DNA of 64,000 nt from Trichoplax sp. H2 (lineage: Eukaryota; Placozoa; Uniplacotomia; Trichoplacea). The position numbers and the translations under genes were made by a program. The stretch is from NCBI GenBank assembly GCA_003344405.1, contig NOWV01000233.1, forward strand, positions 37,200-101,199. The letters are read 5' to 3'. Positions 40,901-53,200 of this stretch are shown piece after piece. The notes beneath the pieces are model-generated. The model did no database searches. It was not told the origin of the DNA and saw only the letters and a list, made by a program, of their open reading frames with translations. Within the stretch, counting starts at the first letter, position 1. Each line of letters starts with the position of its first letter.

Positions 40901-43900
40901 TTTATATATAAAAGATTTGTCTTCATGATTTGGTCCAATAAGCATTATATTCGCAAAGTTATTTGAAAATTCACCACGATCAAGCGCTGTTTCAAAGGCT
41001 TCTTTAAATTCTCTTATCGCTGTCCCTGATTTGAAATTTCAATATTAGTCAAGAAATAAACGGGCTATCAAAATCGAAGCCCAAGTAGTTGTCTATTTTA
41101 GATTTTTAATTAGATTAGCAGTTTATCTAATTTCATTTGAATAATACTGAATAGTATCGCACTTTATTTGATCAGCTAATCATTTAATTAAACAAACTAT
41201 CATTATTAATGATATTTCTACCGTATTTAAAATTATAACAAGCAGGAATGAAGCTATTTCTATATCAGCCACTTGTATGCTGAACAAAAATTTGTTATAT
41301 CAAATCAACATGTTGCAAGACCCAATAATTAGTCCATGAACAAAGTGAAATGCGATGAATTGACTTTGTACTCACTAGCTATGATTAAAATAGAGCTTTT
41401 GTCCCTAACTTCCACATTGGCGGATTTCCTTGCAGTAGTTTTTTGCTCGGATAATTCACTCTGGCTATGATCTATTGATTAGATAATAAAATACTGATTA
41501 ACTTTCGTCATAAAATTATACAACCTTCATTAAGTAGTATTAATGAGTTGTATTACCTGATGATGATGAAGTTGCCAATTGTTCAGGTACCTTACTAGGA
41601 TGGTATTTGCCTTTTGTCTTTAATGATATAAATGTTTTACGATTTGCCATTTGCTGCGAATAGCCTTTGTCTTCACTTTCCCTATACGCTTGAATTTTTG
41701 TACCTAAATTAAATTTCATTATTTCTAGTTAAATCTTTATACTCGTCATATAAATGCAGATATTTGGCCGGGACTATGAACGGCCAGTTAATGAACATTA
41801 GCTATTCTAAATAGTATTTTGAAGTCTCGGCCTCAAATACGTCAGCATATATCGGCAATTACGTGTAATGCATTCGATTAAGTAATACCACTTATTAGCC
41901 GTACTATTTTTGTTATTCATAGGTAAGATATCAACTGTGGTATCCTCTATATTAAAACTTTTATTATTTGTTACACTAGTGCTACCTTGCAATTAAAATA
42001 TTGGTGAGTCATTGTTACAGTGTTATACACTGTAATATCGAGGTAATAGCAGAAACAATTATGTTAGGATAATTTTGTTGATTTACCCTTATATGAAGAG
42101 TTTCTAATTTAGATATGTGATATTTAAATGTAGCACTTGCTTTTATGGTGATATATACAGCCTACTGAAATTATTAGTTTTTAATTAGGGAATCGAGAAT
42201 AATCTTCTTACAATTCAAATCACTGTGATTTTAATTTACTTATGGTAGATTGTAGATTATCGTAGAAATGTTCCGTAATAGGACATTCTGACAATTTTTT
42301 ATTAGTCATTGGATGTCTACGTTCGCATATACTGTTGTCTTCATTCGGTAGTAGTAGATAAAATTAACCTTTGATTCATTATCAGGTTTAAACGTCAATA
42401 TGACTAACTAGGATGTCTTTGCGATTGTAAAAGAGTATATAAATGCGATAAATCGTATAATAAAGAGAGTTCTTATGATTAGTGTTTAACGTAAGATACG
42501 AGGCGTCTAAGTCTTTTTGTAATCTATTAGTATAGTAAAAGAGTTCATGAAAGAGTAGATACTGCTCCCTGATATGTGGTTCAGGGAATCGACTGATTGA
42601 TCGTGCATTACGTTATCTTGTAGCAAAGCTGTTTTGTAACAGTAATGACATTCTTTTGAAACATTTTTTCAATTCAAAGAATAGAAATAAGAGAGTTTCT
42701 AAAATAATTATATGGAACAAAAATATCCTACAATTAAGCCAAAAAATATTTGTAAGAAAGTTCGCTTCTTCGACTGTATATAATTCTTATCTGTAAATGA
42801 TGCGGAATATACCTCCTTTCATTTAATGATCGTCGTCAATTTGAGCTACAGAAATTACTGCTAACTCTAGCAGACAAAGTATTCTATTATAGAATTAAAC
42901 GCTATTTAATTACCTTTGTATATTTATAATCTAGACATCATAAACAAGAGAATTTGAATTATTTCTGCTCGTATTACAATCTATAAGACTTGGTATTCAT
43001 TCGAAAATTCTAATCTTATGTTTCTGCTTGATGGAAAATCTAGCCACTTGCTACATCAGTATGGTTTAAACGTAAACTCTGTTACTAATATAAATATAAA
43101 TATTTTAATACGTAATTTTACTATCACAATACATTTGAAAGCAATTATTAGTGCTGTAATCTATTGCTACAGCTACCCTTACGGCACATGAAGCAGCACA
43201 GTACTTATAATAAATTTTACTTTAATCTGTAATACTAATTCCTCAGCCTATGGTACAGTAACTAGAATCTTTAGGTTAATACACTAACGAATGACTCGAT
43301 ATAACGTAACTCTCATACTTTCTATTGTTCATTATCCAAGTTATACACCTGTCAGTCGTTATAAATATATTTGTTACGCTATCGGTATTTCTTTGAAAAC
43401 AATGATATTATTACGATCAAGTTATCATTTACGGATATCTAAAGTAATAAATAATCTCATGCATGTGTTTATCTTGATTACGAGCTCTATCAACTTTATA
43501 AATTTCCAATACCTACATGAAACTTATTACTATTCCTCCATAATATCATAAAGATTTACTTTATTTTTAACAAAAATGACTATATAGTGCTTTATATTTC
43601 TAATAAGTTGGAAGAAAATTTTATTGTAAACTATAAATTTGTACGTAAGTTATTTTCATGAAGGTGACGTCTATTAAGCAGTGTAGTTAACATTTTACGT
43701 ACCGTTAGCCATGGAATCCTCTATGATTTTTCCGTCATCTGCATTATTACTATCTATCGCTCTGTTAGTTAGTCTTGTCGATGATAGTGCTAAAAATAAT
43801 TACGCAATTAAAAAATAGCAGAAAAAGTGGGTTAGGCTACTAAATTATTTTAACCTTTCAAATGAGCGTAAAATAACATAATTTAGAAAGATACGAGTAC

Positions 43901-46193
43901 ACTTGTAATTAAAATTTTTAGTTAAGATACTTTTTAGCCTCAGTATATTTATTTAGATCACGATAATAACAATTAAATCTAATCAACTATAGCTTTTATA
44001 CTGAAATTAGTTACTCATCTATTACTAAATCTCAATTAATATATGTTCATTTAGATTGATCAAAATTTGATATATAATTAGAGTATCTAGCTATTGAATA
44101 AGTACCGATTATATTTTATTATTGTAGCCATCTATCATTAAACATAATGTTACTGATGATGCAACGTGGGAATTATTATTGTTAACAGATAATTTTTAAT
44201 TTCTGACTATAGTTTCGTTAAATTGCTATTCTGATATGTATTGGAAGATCTAAAGGGCAGTTAATTTACTGAGAGCATGACTGACAGATTTTGGTTTAAT
44301 GTTTTAGTCGTACGAATAATAACCTAAGTAACAAACGTAAACTTAGCTCTAACGCTAATTACTAGTGAAAGTCAAATATGCTACAGAATAATGAACTATA
44401 CCTTTTAGAATAAGTATCAATTATATATTACCTGGTTGATATGGCGGGTTCTCTGGCTGTTCATTGCAATGATTAAGGGTCCTGCAATTGTTATTTGCCT
44501 CACATTTTAACTTTTCTGCTATTTTATCGATTAGTCTTGTCAATCTAGAAACATTTATTTGATTTTTTTCACTTAAACTATTTTGCATATCTAAAGCCTT
44601 TTGGTACATTTTCTGTGAACTAAGATAGTCTGAAAATAATCCTAACATTTTGCCAATTTGTTCGTAAATTCTGGCTTGATCTTGTCGTAAAGAATCTTTT
44701 TCTGTCATATACTTTTCTGAGCCTAACATTTTATCATCGCTACGTCGATATTTTTCTAGCCTTGTCTCACTATAATAAGAGCTTACAAGGTCTAAATTAT
44801 TCGATTGGCAAACTCTTTCCCGAAGAATAAAACTCGTCTCGTACCATTCTTGAGCTTCTTCTAATTGATTTTGTTTCTCGTATACTTCTGCTATGCTATC
44901 CATAGTATCCGCCCCAAGTATACCGCGATGTCCAGAGATGGTAATTTGAATTTTCAAGGATTTTTCAAACATACTCAAGGCTTGCTCAAATTCCCCTTTT
45001 GCTTGATAAACTCTACCAATCCCATACAAAGTTTTACTTAATTCAACTTCATGCTCAGATCTATCGGAAGATGAGTAAAATGTTTTGCTATATTCATAAT
45101 ACGATATTGAAGTGTCATATTCACCTTTCTTGAAACATATTTCCCCTAATACATTTTTTAATTTTGCCTTAAATCTTTCACAGTAATCATTTCTTCCTTT
45201 GCAATTTTCTTCAGGTGTTAAGAACTTGTAATGCTTCTCAGCATCATCTAATTGATCAGAAGCAAAGTAAGCCTTGCTTAAATATTCGTTGGAGATTAGT
45301 AATAAATAATCTTGACTTTTGAGTATCTTCTCTTTTATTCTGTATGATTTTAGGTATTGGATTATAGCTACTCGATAATTACTCTGCAAATAAAATATAT
45401 TGCCAGCAGTATCGTACAACAAAGCCAGAAATAGTCTTTTTTTTTCTTTCTCTCGTAGACAATTTTCCACTTTGTTCAATTGATTACTTAGATTCTTTTC
45501 ACTTATAAGCTGATCTGAATGGACTAAATCAAGACATTCGCTACGCTTAGAGTCTTTCTTCATGAGAGGTGATATGCTTTTTAGCTGGGATTGAAGAGAT
45601 TGTATATATATATTCCAAGCCTGCTCATATTTATGTTGCAAAATAAGTACTTTAGCCGCATCATGTTCGATTATAGTATACAACGTCAATCCCTCTTTTT
45701 GATCTAAGTAAGTAATTGCTTTATCACAATAGTTTAAAGCTTCATCGTACTTTTCTTCTCTTATGCAGATGTTAGCTTTTATATTATAACATTTAGCAAT
45801 TAAAGATCTTTCACAAATATCTTCAGCATATGACACGGCAGTAGTAAAATATTTATTCGCCTTATCTAATTCATATAATTGAAAGTGGCACGCCATCATA
45901 CCAGCTGTAGTCCTGAATTTAACTTCCATCAAGTCGTTTTTATCAATAAGGTTTTCCTTTCTGTTATCGATTTGATCCACTTGTGTGTACTCATCTATTG
46001 CTTTGATATAACTTCCATTCTCATAGAATTTATCTGCTCTATTGAGCATAGCTTCCAATTTCTTAATCTGAAAATCTCTCTTTCCAACTTCAGATGACAA
46101 TTTCTTATTTCGTGAATTATTAGCCAAGTTGAACTTCTCACGATAGTGGCTACTTCCTATACAGTCAGATGAAGATATAATTAAGTATGCCAT
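34668..46193 (-). CDS. R2: TPR / degenerate Roc / COR / zinc-tail / (half-CARD) / CARD protein
   Basis: Coding exons on the minus strand: 44432-46193 (TPR), 43703-43789 and 41557-41703 (linkers), 38863-41025 (Roc-COR), then either 38078-38271 (Y2, ends in stop) or, skipping Y2, 36736-36912 (spacer), 35944-36204 (hybrid) and 34668-34993 (CARD). Phases agree in both paths, giving about 1,450 or 1,640 residues. The first ATG of the open frame is 46193; the frame is open a little further upstream. The gene is intact, unlike R1. Its 3' half looks chimeric: Roc-COR and Y2 resemble R4, while the spacer and CARD exons with their introns resemble R1. Two solo LTRs lie in its introns. It may be two adjacent units if Y2 is constitutive, in which case the CARD exons would be orphaned. 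Function is inferred as for R1. Confidence 0.72.
35189..35610 (-). mobile_element. Probable solo LTR (copy E), reverse orientation
   Basis: A 414 bp segment (35193-35606) begins TGTGTCAC and ends AGCACCA, flanked by the 4 bp repeat ATAC. Read on the minus strand it has GGTATAAAAGG (TATA) and, about 90 bp on, GAATAAAAAG (poly(A) signal). It is absent from the equivalent introns at 23520-23700 and 36230-36430, which run directly into TTATAACAACTACCATAACG. It lies in the intron between the hybrid and CARD exons of R2. The right flank is diverged, so the exact boundary is less certain than for copies A, C and D. Confidence 0.65.
35944..36204 (-). CDS. R2 hybrid exon: N-terminal half of CARD fused to the tail of the spacer exon
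   Basis: Phase 1-1 exon of 261 bp. It opens exactly like the CARD exons (acceptor TTTCTAG|AT, DENPDSPPS..., LRREFVLIPAEAENIN), follows CARD to about YRSEALRED, then switches to the end of the spacer exon (KDSKPSLERLDSTNG, like EDSKAARGRLDSTNG) and ends at the spacer donor AATG|GTTAGT. Unequal recombination within a tandem copy of the spacer-intron-CARD unit explains this. It would insert a truncated, probably non-folding CARD before the real one. Confidence 0.65.
36736..36912 (-). CDS. R2 spacer exon X2
   Basis: Same 177 bp length and borders as the R1 spacer exon (TTACAG|GA, AATG|GTTAGT). It encodes GEDENQSDYDSIADSS... and TKRKRNQ, with no stops. It confirms that this exon is a conserved module between the COR/zinc region and CARD. 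Confidence 0.68.
37431..37921 (+). mobile_element. Solo LTR (copy D) with 5-bp target duplication
   Basis: A 481 bp element (37436-37916) begins TGTAGTGCAG and ends TTATCACA between two copies of GTAAC. It contains TATATAAAG and, further on, an AATAAAG poly(A)-like signal. The R1 paralogue at about 24816-24822 reads AATTGTAACTGATGAG without interruption, the empty site. It belongs to a family different from copies A and C, though the 3' end (ATCACA) is alike. It is antisense to R2 and splits the 44 bp minisatellite in the intron. Confidence 0.87.
38078..38271 (-). CDS. R2 alternative terminal exon Y2
   Basis: Acceptor CTGTAG|TA in phase 1, then 63 Ser/Thr-rich residues (VLFSSRLPCNDIKS..., ending SNSNSTSIIE) and TGA. 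The R4 counterpart at 61163-61366 is an internal exon whose 3' part (SRKRKTSEM) and donor are missing here. Sequence after CACCTC matches the region after the R1 Roc-COR exon instead. R2 therefore lost the donor by recombination. Inclusion gives a protein without CARD. Confidence 0.6.
38863..41025 (-). CDS. R2 exon: degenerate Roc-like domain, COR and zinc-ribbon-like tail
   Basis: A 2,163 bp phase 1-1 exon (acceptor AATCAG|GG, donor TCAG|GTAATT). The Walker A position reads LIGPNHEDKSF: Lys-Ser remain, but the glycine before Lys is Asp and the central glycine is His, so nucleotide binding is doubtful. The switch region is IWNFNNHAYYQPFKF. COR motifs are clear: VLKFLHGIGEIIFS, LIVTELSWFYDNF, LLQVMERNRLIYK and YFFPHLL. 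The tail has CLKC...CTNVKC, a zinc-ribbon-like pair with an unusual CxxxC second half. The exon is much closer to R4 than to R1. Confidence 0.78.
41557..43789 (-). CDS. R2 linker exons (two)
   Basis: Exons 43703-43789 and 41557-41703, both phase 1-1 with GT-AG borders, encode about 78 hydrophilic residues (ALSSTRLTNRAIDS... and GTKIQAYRESEDKGYS..., ending SSSSG). They are unlike the R1 linkers in sequence, so linker exons turn over fast. Other tiny linker exons may be hidden in these introns, which otherwise show no gene. Confidence 0.55.
44432..46193 (-). CDS. R2 first coding exon: intact TPR array
   Basis: Encodes 587 residues with about nine TPR units, for example AMLNRADKFYENGSYIKAI, NIKANICIREEKYDEAL, FASDQLDDAEKHYKFL, VLGEICFKKGEYDTSIS, YGIGRVYQAKGEFEQALSM and SIAEVYEKQNQLEEAQEWY. 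The spacing and the 42-residue period of later units resemble kinesin light chain and NPHP3 TPRs. It has a roughly 50-residue N-terminal extension compared with R1 and R3. The exon ends YQPG| at donor CCAG|GTAATA, phase 1, the same PG-type junction as R3. Confidence 0.85.
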
Positions 46194-49079
46194 ATTATTG
46201 TATAATATTGTCACGATATGAACCACCGTGAAGAGTAAATGACTAGATATGAACTAAATTTCATGAAGAGTTATGACTCATCCATGATAGCAGCTGCCGT
46301 AGGGTATTTAAGCTCGGCAGATAAGTGAATAAAAGATGAGTTCTATAGTTGTTTAATGTAGAAGCAATGGCGTCTAAATTCTTGTGAGATAGTTAAGAGA
46401 TACTGAATCCCGGAGACTATGGTAATTTCGAGATTTGTTTTACGTTATCTTTATCACGAAGATGGTTGTGACAAATATGTACTTCAGTATCAATCATACC
46501 ATATGCAATATTTTACAAAAGTTTGAAATTAGAAGTGCAAGTTCATAACGGATCAAATATAGTATATGACTACCGTTAGTATGCTTACATGAACGTTGTT
46601 AGAATTCAACGACATCAAAATAGCATACAACAATTCTCAATCAATTGTCAAACTCTACGGATCAGAAATACTTTTGTTTATTTACTGCTAGGTAATAATA
46701 TCAAATTTAACTGCGATTTTGCAATCTCATTGGAAGACTCCGTAGGATTGCTTTGCTAAAGTGTTGAAAGTTGTACATGTACAACTTGTGGATTCTAGAG
46801 ATTTTAATCAATGGCTCATACTGTATTATAATTTACGATTTATCAAATTAATTTCTCATTAAAACGTATATACGAGCCAGTATAATGCTCAAAGATTATT
46901 TTTGAAATCTATTTTAATAAAACCATGAACTTGATTTAATCTGTAAATTAACGTTTCAAATTATCTCAAAAGACATATTTGGCAAGAGCTTCGATTCCTC
47001 ATTTTCTCCGCTTCATAAACGAATTGACTATTCTACTGAAGAGCATAAGTACCTACCTTTGCTGTCATGATTCTGAACTATTTGAAGACCTAATTATCAT
47101 TATAACTGCGAGTCCTCCAATCACCACTAATAGCCTAAACATTTTTTCTAGTAACAGCCCACTATCACTATTACTAACAATTTTCACTTATCTATTGTAT
47201 ATACAAGATGCACTATATTCATTCCTGCTGAGACGAATATTGGGTGCATCATGTCATTGTGGATCAATGAAGCTATAATAACTTCTTCGTGGCATGTCGA
47301 TACTACCGGCAGATTAGAATTACTATTTCTTTAAATCTTTAGAAGAAAACATATTTCCTCTATGTTAATAAAAATGGTAGATGTAATGCTATGAAAAGAC
47401 ATAAAAAAAAACTAATTAATCAATTATTCAGCGTGAAGTAGGTCATTCTAGAAATAGTAGATGGTTGCAATATAAAATATGATTCATGCCGCACAACACT
47501 TATAAACCCATTGCAGAAAATTTTATATTCTGGTTAGAATTTTACTATCGCCCACTCGGTCTTAGCTATAGAGACTCGGCACGAATTGTTGTGATGAAGT
47601 CTTAGACAATTGCTAATTGATATAGGTAATTATCAAATAGTATATTGATTAGTGGTGTTACTTCTTAAGACTCTTTGTGACAGTTTCAAAGCAACCTTAC
47701 CATACTAGTAACGATAGGATGAATTACAAATGTAATGAAAGTTAATTTTCAGAATTCTTCTAGAAGATTTGCATTCTAATAAAATTATGTAAGCATCGCA
47801 ATTTTTTTAATTTAACTGATTTAGCTTACTTACAGTACATTTCATTTGCCTCTTCCTAAATTATGAATCCAATTGTAAGTACTTAATTGGGGTTATTATA
47901 CATGGATACTAGAGAGTATAAACATTGTAATTATTAATTGTTAAAAAAACTGTAATTTAGCCAAATTAATTCGGTTTTTATTAATAACACATTTCCTCTA
48001 ATGTGATATTTCGCGTACTCGATTTACTGAGTATGTTGTTTCAGTCTATACTGTGCAGTGTATGCCAGTGTAATTCAATGTTCTATAGATCATGTTTTAA
48101 ACTATGATAAAGTCTTAAACTTGTATAGCCCAAAAAAAAATTTCAAAAAACTATATTACTTCATCATCAATTACGACGTGAATCCGAATATTTCGATCTG
48201 AGCTCTACTTTAAGCATGGAAACCTGTGTTAGTGATATTTAGTTAAGTGGTGTATACTGTCGAACGGTAAGGAATTGATATGATCTGTAGAATGTTAATT
48301 ATATCACGAGAGAATCACTTTTTGACGGCGTGATTGACTTAAAGAGTTTCTCTACCCTTTTAGTAATTCTTTTAGTTGATTTGCAAGTGTGCTGTTAAAG
48401 TTATAATATGTCGCGACTGCGAGATAACTGCTGACAGATAATATTGTTGTTAAAGATTGATACCTACAGAAATGCTCAAGTTCGTTTAGCAAGTTATCTT
48501 GAAAGTACGATAACGTATCAATGATGTTACTGGAAAGTTTATAAGGTAGTTATAAGAGGTATTCGTGATACGGTATTGCAAGAATGTTACAATTGTTAAA
48601 GGTTAAAATAAAGGTATCGGTATTGGTACCAATGGTTTTTAGTATTTAAGGAGAGTTTTTTCTCAACGAGATTATGAGAGAAACATAGTAGATAGATTCT
48701 TGCGCTCGTTGTGAGTTGAAGGAAAATAAAGAAAACATTTGCTCGCATACCCCGTGAAGAAATTAATCTGTCGCTGACTCAGGATATCCCTCCGCACGCT
48801 TCCCTCCATAATCAGGACTGAATCAGCACATAATAAACTATCATCTTTTCTATGTTTTAGCTCAAGTTGAATTCAAAGCAGTGATTAGTTACAAAAAATA
48901 CTCATTCATTACAGTAATTATTACTCCTATGCAAAAATTTATTCTATTACCAATAAAATGCGAATGAAAGTTTAAAAATTGGATTGATTGAATCACGAAT
49001 GATTTATACTATATTATCAATGAATAGATTTATGTGGATTTGGCTCTGATGAATTGACATAATATTTCGTATTAAAATC
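46194..49079. other. Spacer between R3 and R2, likely R2 promoter region
   Basis: No convincing gene. A 99-codon plus frame at 46979-47278 starts at TTG and looks spurious. On the other strand a short frame near 47080-47160 encodes a hydrophobic stretch (MFRLLVVIGGLAVIMIIRS) that could be a transmembrane segment, but it has no context. I cannot identify the R2 promoter. Confidence 0.4.
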
Positions 49080-51157
49080 TTACATCCTGTACTTCGATAA
49101 TACTTTTAGAAGTGTCCTTCTACTAATAACTATCGTAGTGCTTATTCTTGGATTTTTCTGAAATTTTGTATGATCCTGAAATCGCTCTTCTAAACATTTT
49201 GTAATTCGTATTGAAATATCCATAATATACGATACAGTAGACTCTTGATTTTCAAAGATATTCCTCATAAAAGCTTTATACACTACAATCACTGATTTTC
49301 TCATAACTAAAATACGATTGTTCTAAAATATGATTCGTTCTTTTACTATCGTACGTCTTCATCTCTTAATATTCGTTATTAATCTGTGATAATTATTTTT
49401 TCGAAGTTAAAAATTTTAAATCTAGTTTCTGATTGATGTCATAAATCATTAGGCTAATCTTATTAATACGAATAACTCGCACCTGGTTGGTCATATGAAT
49501 TATTTGACGGAATATAGGTATTTATATTTGTAATATTCGCGTTATCATTATCTAATGATCTTTTCTTAGCTGCGTCTATCTTATCAATTTCGTCATTCAG
49601 CCATTTAAAATTTTCCATATTTTGTCCTTTTAAACATTTTTGGTGATGTGCAGCGGTTTGGTGATTCTCAAATGATTTTGTATGATTGGAAAATAAGTTA
49701 TACATCTTGTTAAGTTTAGCATAAACTTCATCTATTTCATTGCATAGCTTTTTCTTGTTTAAGTCTATTAAAATTCTATCATTCCTGGATATATATTTTT
49801 CCCATCTTGTCTCACTGTAATAGGATCTCACGAAATCGATATCATATTCATCACAGATATCTTTCCTAAACTGTAAACTTTCCTTGTACTCCTTTATAGA
49901 GGTATCAATTTCTTGACGAAGCCAATACAACTCTGCAATTTGATCTCGAATATCTGCAATCAACAGGCGGTGATGGCTTGATATTCCCTTTAGAATTTTC
50001 ATGGACGCTTCCAAATGTTTCTTTGCTGCTTCAAATTGCGAACTTCCTAATTTTGCTTTTCCAATCCCGTAATAGGCTTTACTCAATTCAATTTTATCTC
50101 CTTTCTTATCTTTGGCAAATTTGACAGCTTCTTCGAAATATTTTATTGACTCCTTTAAAGGATCTTTCTTGTCATTTCTAAGCGTAGTTTTTCTAGTTCT
50201 GAAACAAATTTCACCCAAAATGTTGTTAATTTTCGCTTGTAATTGATAATCTACGAATCCTGTATTCTTTATGATTTTTTGTATTATTTTGAAATATTTC
50301 TTAGCATTATCTAATTGATCTGAAGCAAAGTATGCATTTCCTAAATATTCCACCGAATCTGCTCTATGCCAACTGTTTTCTTTGAATCTATTCTTTTTGA
50401 TATTATATGACTTCATGAAGTAGTTTATAGCTCCTAGATAATCACCCTGCATATAAAATACCTTGCCAATGGTATCGTAAAGTAAAGCAAACTTAACAGT
50501 CTTTTTCATTTTTGCAGATAACGAAGAATTGAGTTTTTGCAAAATGCGATTGGCATAACTTTCACTTAGTAGTAATTCATTATCGGACAAGTCTAGAAGT
50601 GTAACACGTTTAGCCGTTTTCTCAATACTATTTTGTATGATTCGTAATTGTTTTGCTAACAACTTCAGAAAAACAGATCGAGCATTTTCAAATTCTTTCC
50701 GCAACATATAGATACTAGCTTTACCATATTGAGCCAAAGTTAACAAATCATCTTCTTCATTTGAATTTAAAAATTGAATTGCAGCTTTAAAATGATCGAA
50801 AGCACTATTATACTCTCCATTTTTTATATAAACATTGCCCATTATATAATAAGCTTCAGCTAGTAGAGAACTTGGAGATTTATTTAGGAAATGTGATATT
50901 TTTTCAGAAAAATCTTTCTTAGCTTCATCAAGTAGATGCAGCTGAAATTTAGACTTCATTAAACCAATCCAACTTCTGCAAGTAAGTCTGATATAATCTT
51001 TGTCATCTAGGCAATCGTACATGAATTTTTCCTGAATCTGCTTGTTCGCCTGATCATAACTAGTTATTGCATCATTATAGCTCCCATTATCATAGCAAAG
51101 CTCAGCTTGATCAAGTTTAGATGTTAGTAATTGTTCATTTGATAGCATATCGTCCAT
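49080..51157 (-). CDS. R3: TPR-only paralogue without Roc-COR or CARD
   Basis: Two exons, 49483-51157 and 49080-49306, joined in phase 1 (donor CCAG|GTGCGA, acceptor TTTTAG|TT), give 633 residues. The first ATG of the family type (MDDMLSNEQ) is at 51157. The TPR exon is intact and closest to R1: KLDQAELCYDNGSYNDAI, YIMGNVYIKNGEYNSAF, FASDQLDNAKKYFKII, YGIGKAKLGSSQFEAA and QTAAHHQKCL. The terminal exon encodes 75 residues of no known fold, basic at the end (KFQKNPRISTTIVISRRTLL). No Roc-COR or CARD exon exists in the 2.9 kb before R2. It may act as a free TPR adaptor or decoy, or be a truncated duplicate; the second exon rests on splice signals and frame only. Confidence 0.75.
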
Positions 51158-52556
51158 GTTTACCAAATCTCCTCAAGGTAGTGTGTCTTCTTCTTGTATC
51201 AATTAGTGAAAATTAATTACAAGTGTGATTGTAAAGCAATATCTAACGTATTTATCGAACAAAATAGATTGAAATTCAGTATAACCTCTGCCAATTTGCT
51301 TTTACAGAAATAATAATTTTGTCTAGGAAGGGCCTTGCTATGACGAAAAATTCAACTGCACTAGTATAAGCTTAGTAACAGTCTATAAAATTAAAATTAG
51401 AAAAGCAGCCATTAATTCATTTTGGTAATAAAGCGGTAAACAAAGACATGCAAAATTTTAAATTTAAGACTTTTAAGCATAGAAAAAAGTCGTTGAGTTT
51501 AAAATTCCTCCTACTATTGTACAGCGTAGTATCGAAAACTGACGGGAAATATATTTGTACTGCAGTAAACCAAAATAGACGTAACAATTTTTATCGTAAT
51601 ATAAGTGCATATCCCTATAGCATATCTTAAATTCAGTTAATCTATCAACATATTGCAGTGTTTTTATTTGAAATAGTGACGATAATTTTGTTTATAATTT
51701 TGTTATTATATGATTGTATATGCTGCAAAGAATGGCTTATGTTCCTTACCACTTCATTGACCTATTATCATCTGCTACTTAGCACGGCAAGCAAAACACC
51801 ATATTCACTGCACTTATAAAAAAGCCTTATTTACATCTAACAGTTGCTAAACTTGTATGGATTAGACAGCCATTCTTGCACTTAATCTTGTGTTAACGCA
51901 GGTTATCGAATCCAGCTCACTGCGAAGAAATAATCTACATGCATCTAGACTTTTAAATTAATATACTAACCATGAACTAACGCTTATCGAACTCAGCCCA
52001 CCACGGAAAAAAGCTTTTATTTTATATCTTAATCAACAATATGTAAAATAAGTAATTGTAGTTAACAGTAGAAGGATTAATCACAAGATAATATTCTTGT
52101 ATTAGGTACTTTCGGTGATAAAGAGTAAATAGCGTACTACACATTGTGCCGTTGCTTAGCAACGGACATTGTATTATGTATTTAAAAAGAATCTGCATAG
52201 GCCATTATTAACGGTAATTATTAGACGCGGAAGTTATACAAAGCGTTATCATTTTAAAAATTTGCTATACTGTGAGTCACAAAATCAGATTTAAATTTAT
52301 TATCGCGTTCTGTCCACAATTTATTCTATCATTTGAAGCGTCAAAATACAGATCTCTTATTATTCTTACACTCAGCGAAATCTATTGACTATACAGTATA
52401 TTCGAAATCTTAATATAAATGTCTCAATAGAATTTTTATAATACGTACCACAATCGTCTTCTACAAAAAGACACTTACACAATCTTAATCTTAGCTTATT
52501 TAGAGTTGCTTCACAGAAACCAATTTAATACTAGTATTAACATGATTCAAACTTAC
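51158..52556. other. Region upstream of R3, no gene found
   Basis: Between the R3 start and the decayed aspartic-protease copy. I looked for the later exons of that copy (second catalytic block, C-terminal WILG block) and do not find them. Short plus frames here have no support. Confidence 0.4.
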
Positions 52557-53200
52557 AGTAACAGTATCTTCACTTTGAAGACTACTGAAATCGTTACCAA
52601 TGAATTGAATACTCCAGGACTTACCATTAGGCACATAAGTGCTCGATTTGGCGCAATTATATTTAGTGTGTCTCTCTAAGATTATAATTCATCATAAATT
52701 ATTGCAAGCAGAAGCAAAAGAGATGTAATAAAGAATTATTTCTTTAAGAAATTATCATCGTTTGAAAAATAAACTTTGCTAACTTACTGCATACTGCATG
52801 GTTCTTGCATAATACGACGGTATCCATAAATCAGCCGAACTAGAGTCAAAAATGACTTTAAATTCCTGAAGTGGCTTACCAATGAAAATTTTACCATAGT
52901 ATTGCTTCTAATAGTTGATGCCAACAATTTGGCAGGACTATCCTTATGTTGTAAATCCTATTAAATGTGGGCGTGCAACATTACTCTGTTCTCTATGTAG
53001 ATACTAACAAATTTAAATTTATTAATATTACCAGAAAATAATATGAGCAAAAAATATTTGTATTTAAATTAGAAAGTTAACAGGACAGTTTCGATAAAAT
53101 CGACAAATCTTCTACCTAATCTTCAGTTATAAGCCTTTTGACGCATTTCCTGTCGGATAATAAAATATGACGGATGCTTTTCATCTATTATAACTTGATC
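52557..53200 (-). pseudogene. Decayed aspartic-protease copy (AP3), exons 2-4 only
   Basis: Relics of three exons keep the order of AP1 and AP2. Around 53110-53200 is a propeptide exon whose IKLY is now ATC AAG TTA TAA, followed by a second stop. At 52788-52907 is the first active-site exon, reading FDSSSADLW (Gly of DTG lost) and ending one base short of the frame needed by the next exon. At 52557-52675 is exon 4 (HTKYNCAKSSTYVPNG..., LQSEDTV), still exactly 119 bp as in both relatives. No signal-peptide exon or exons 5-9 were found nearby. Premature stops, a frameshift and missing exons make it a pseudogene. Confidence 0.8.

Noticed and set aside
46979-47278. 99-codon plus frame between R3 and R2
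   Set aside because: Starts at TTG, hydrophobic AT-driven composition, no family pattern.
51448-51630. Plus frame containing DGKYICTAVNQ, reminiscent of an immunoglobulin-domain end
   Set aside because: Only one short motif matches, the preceding residues do not fit an Ig fold, and no neighbouring exon was found; likely chance.
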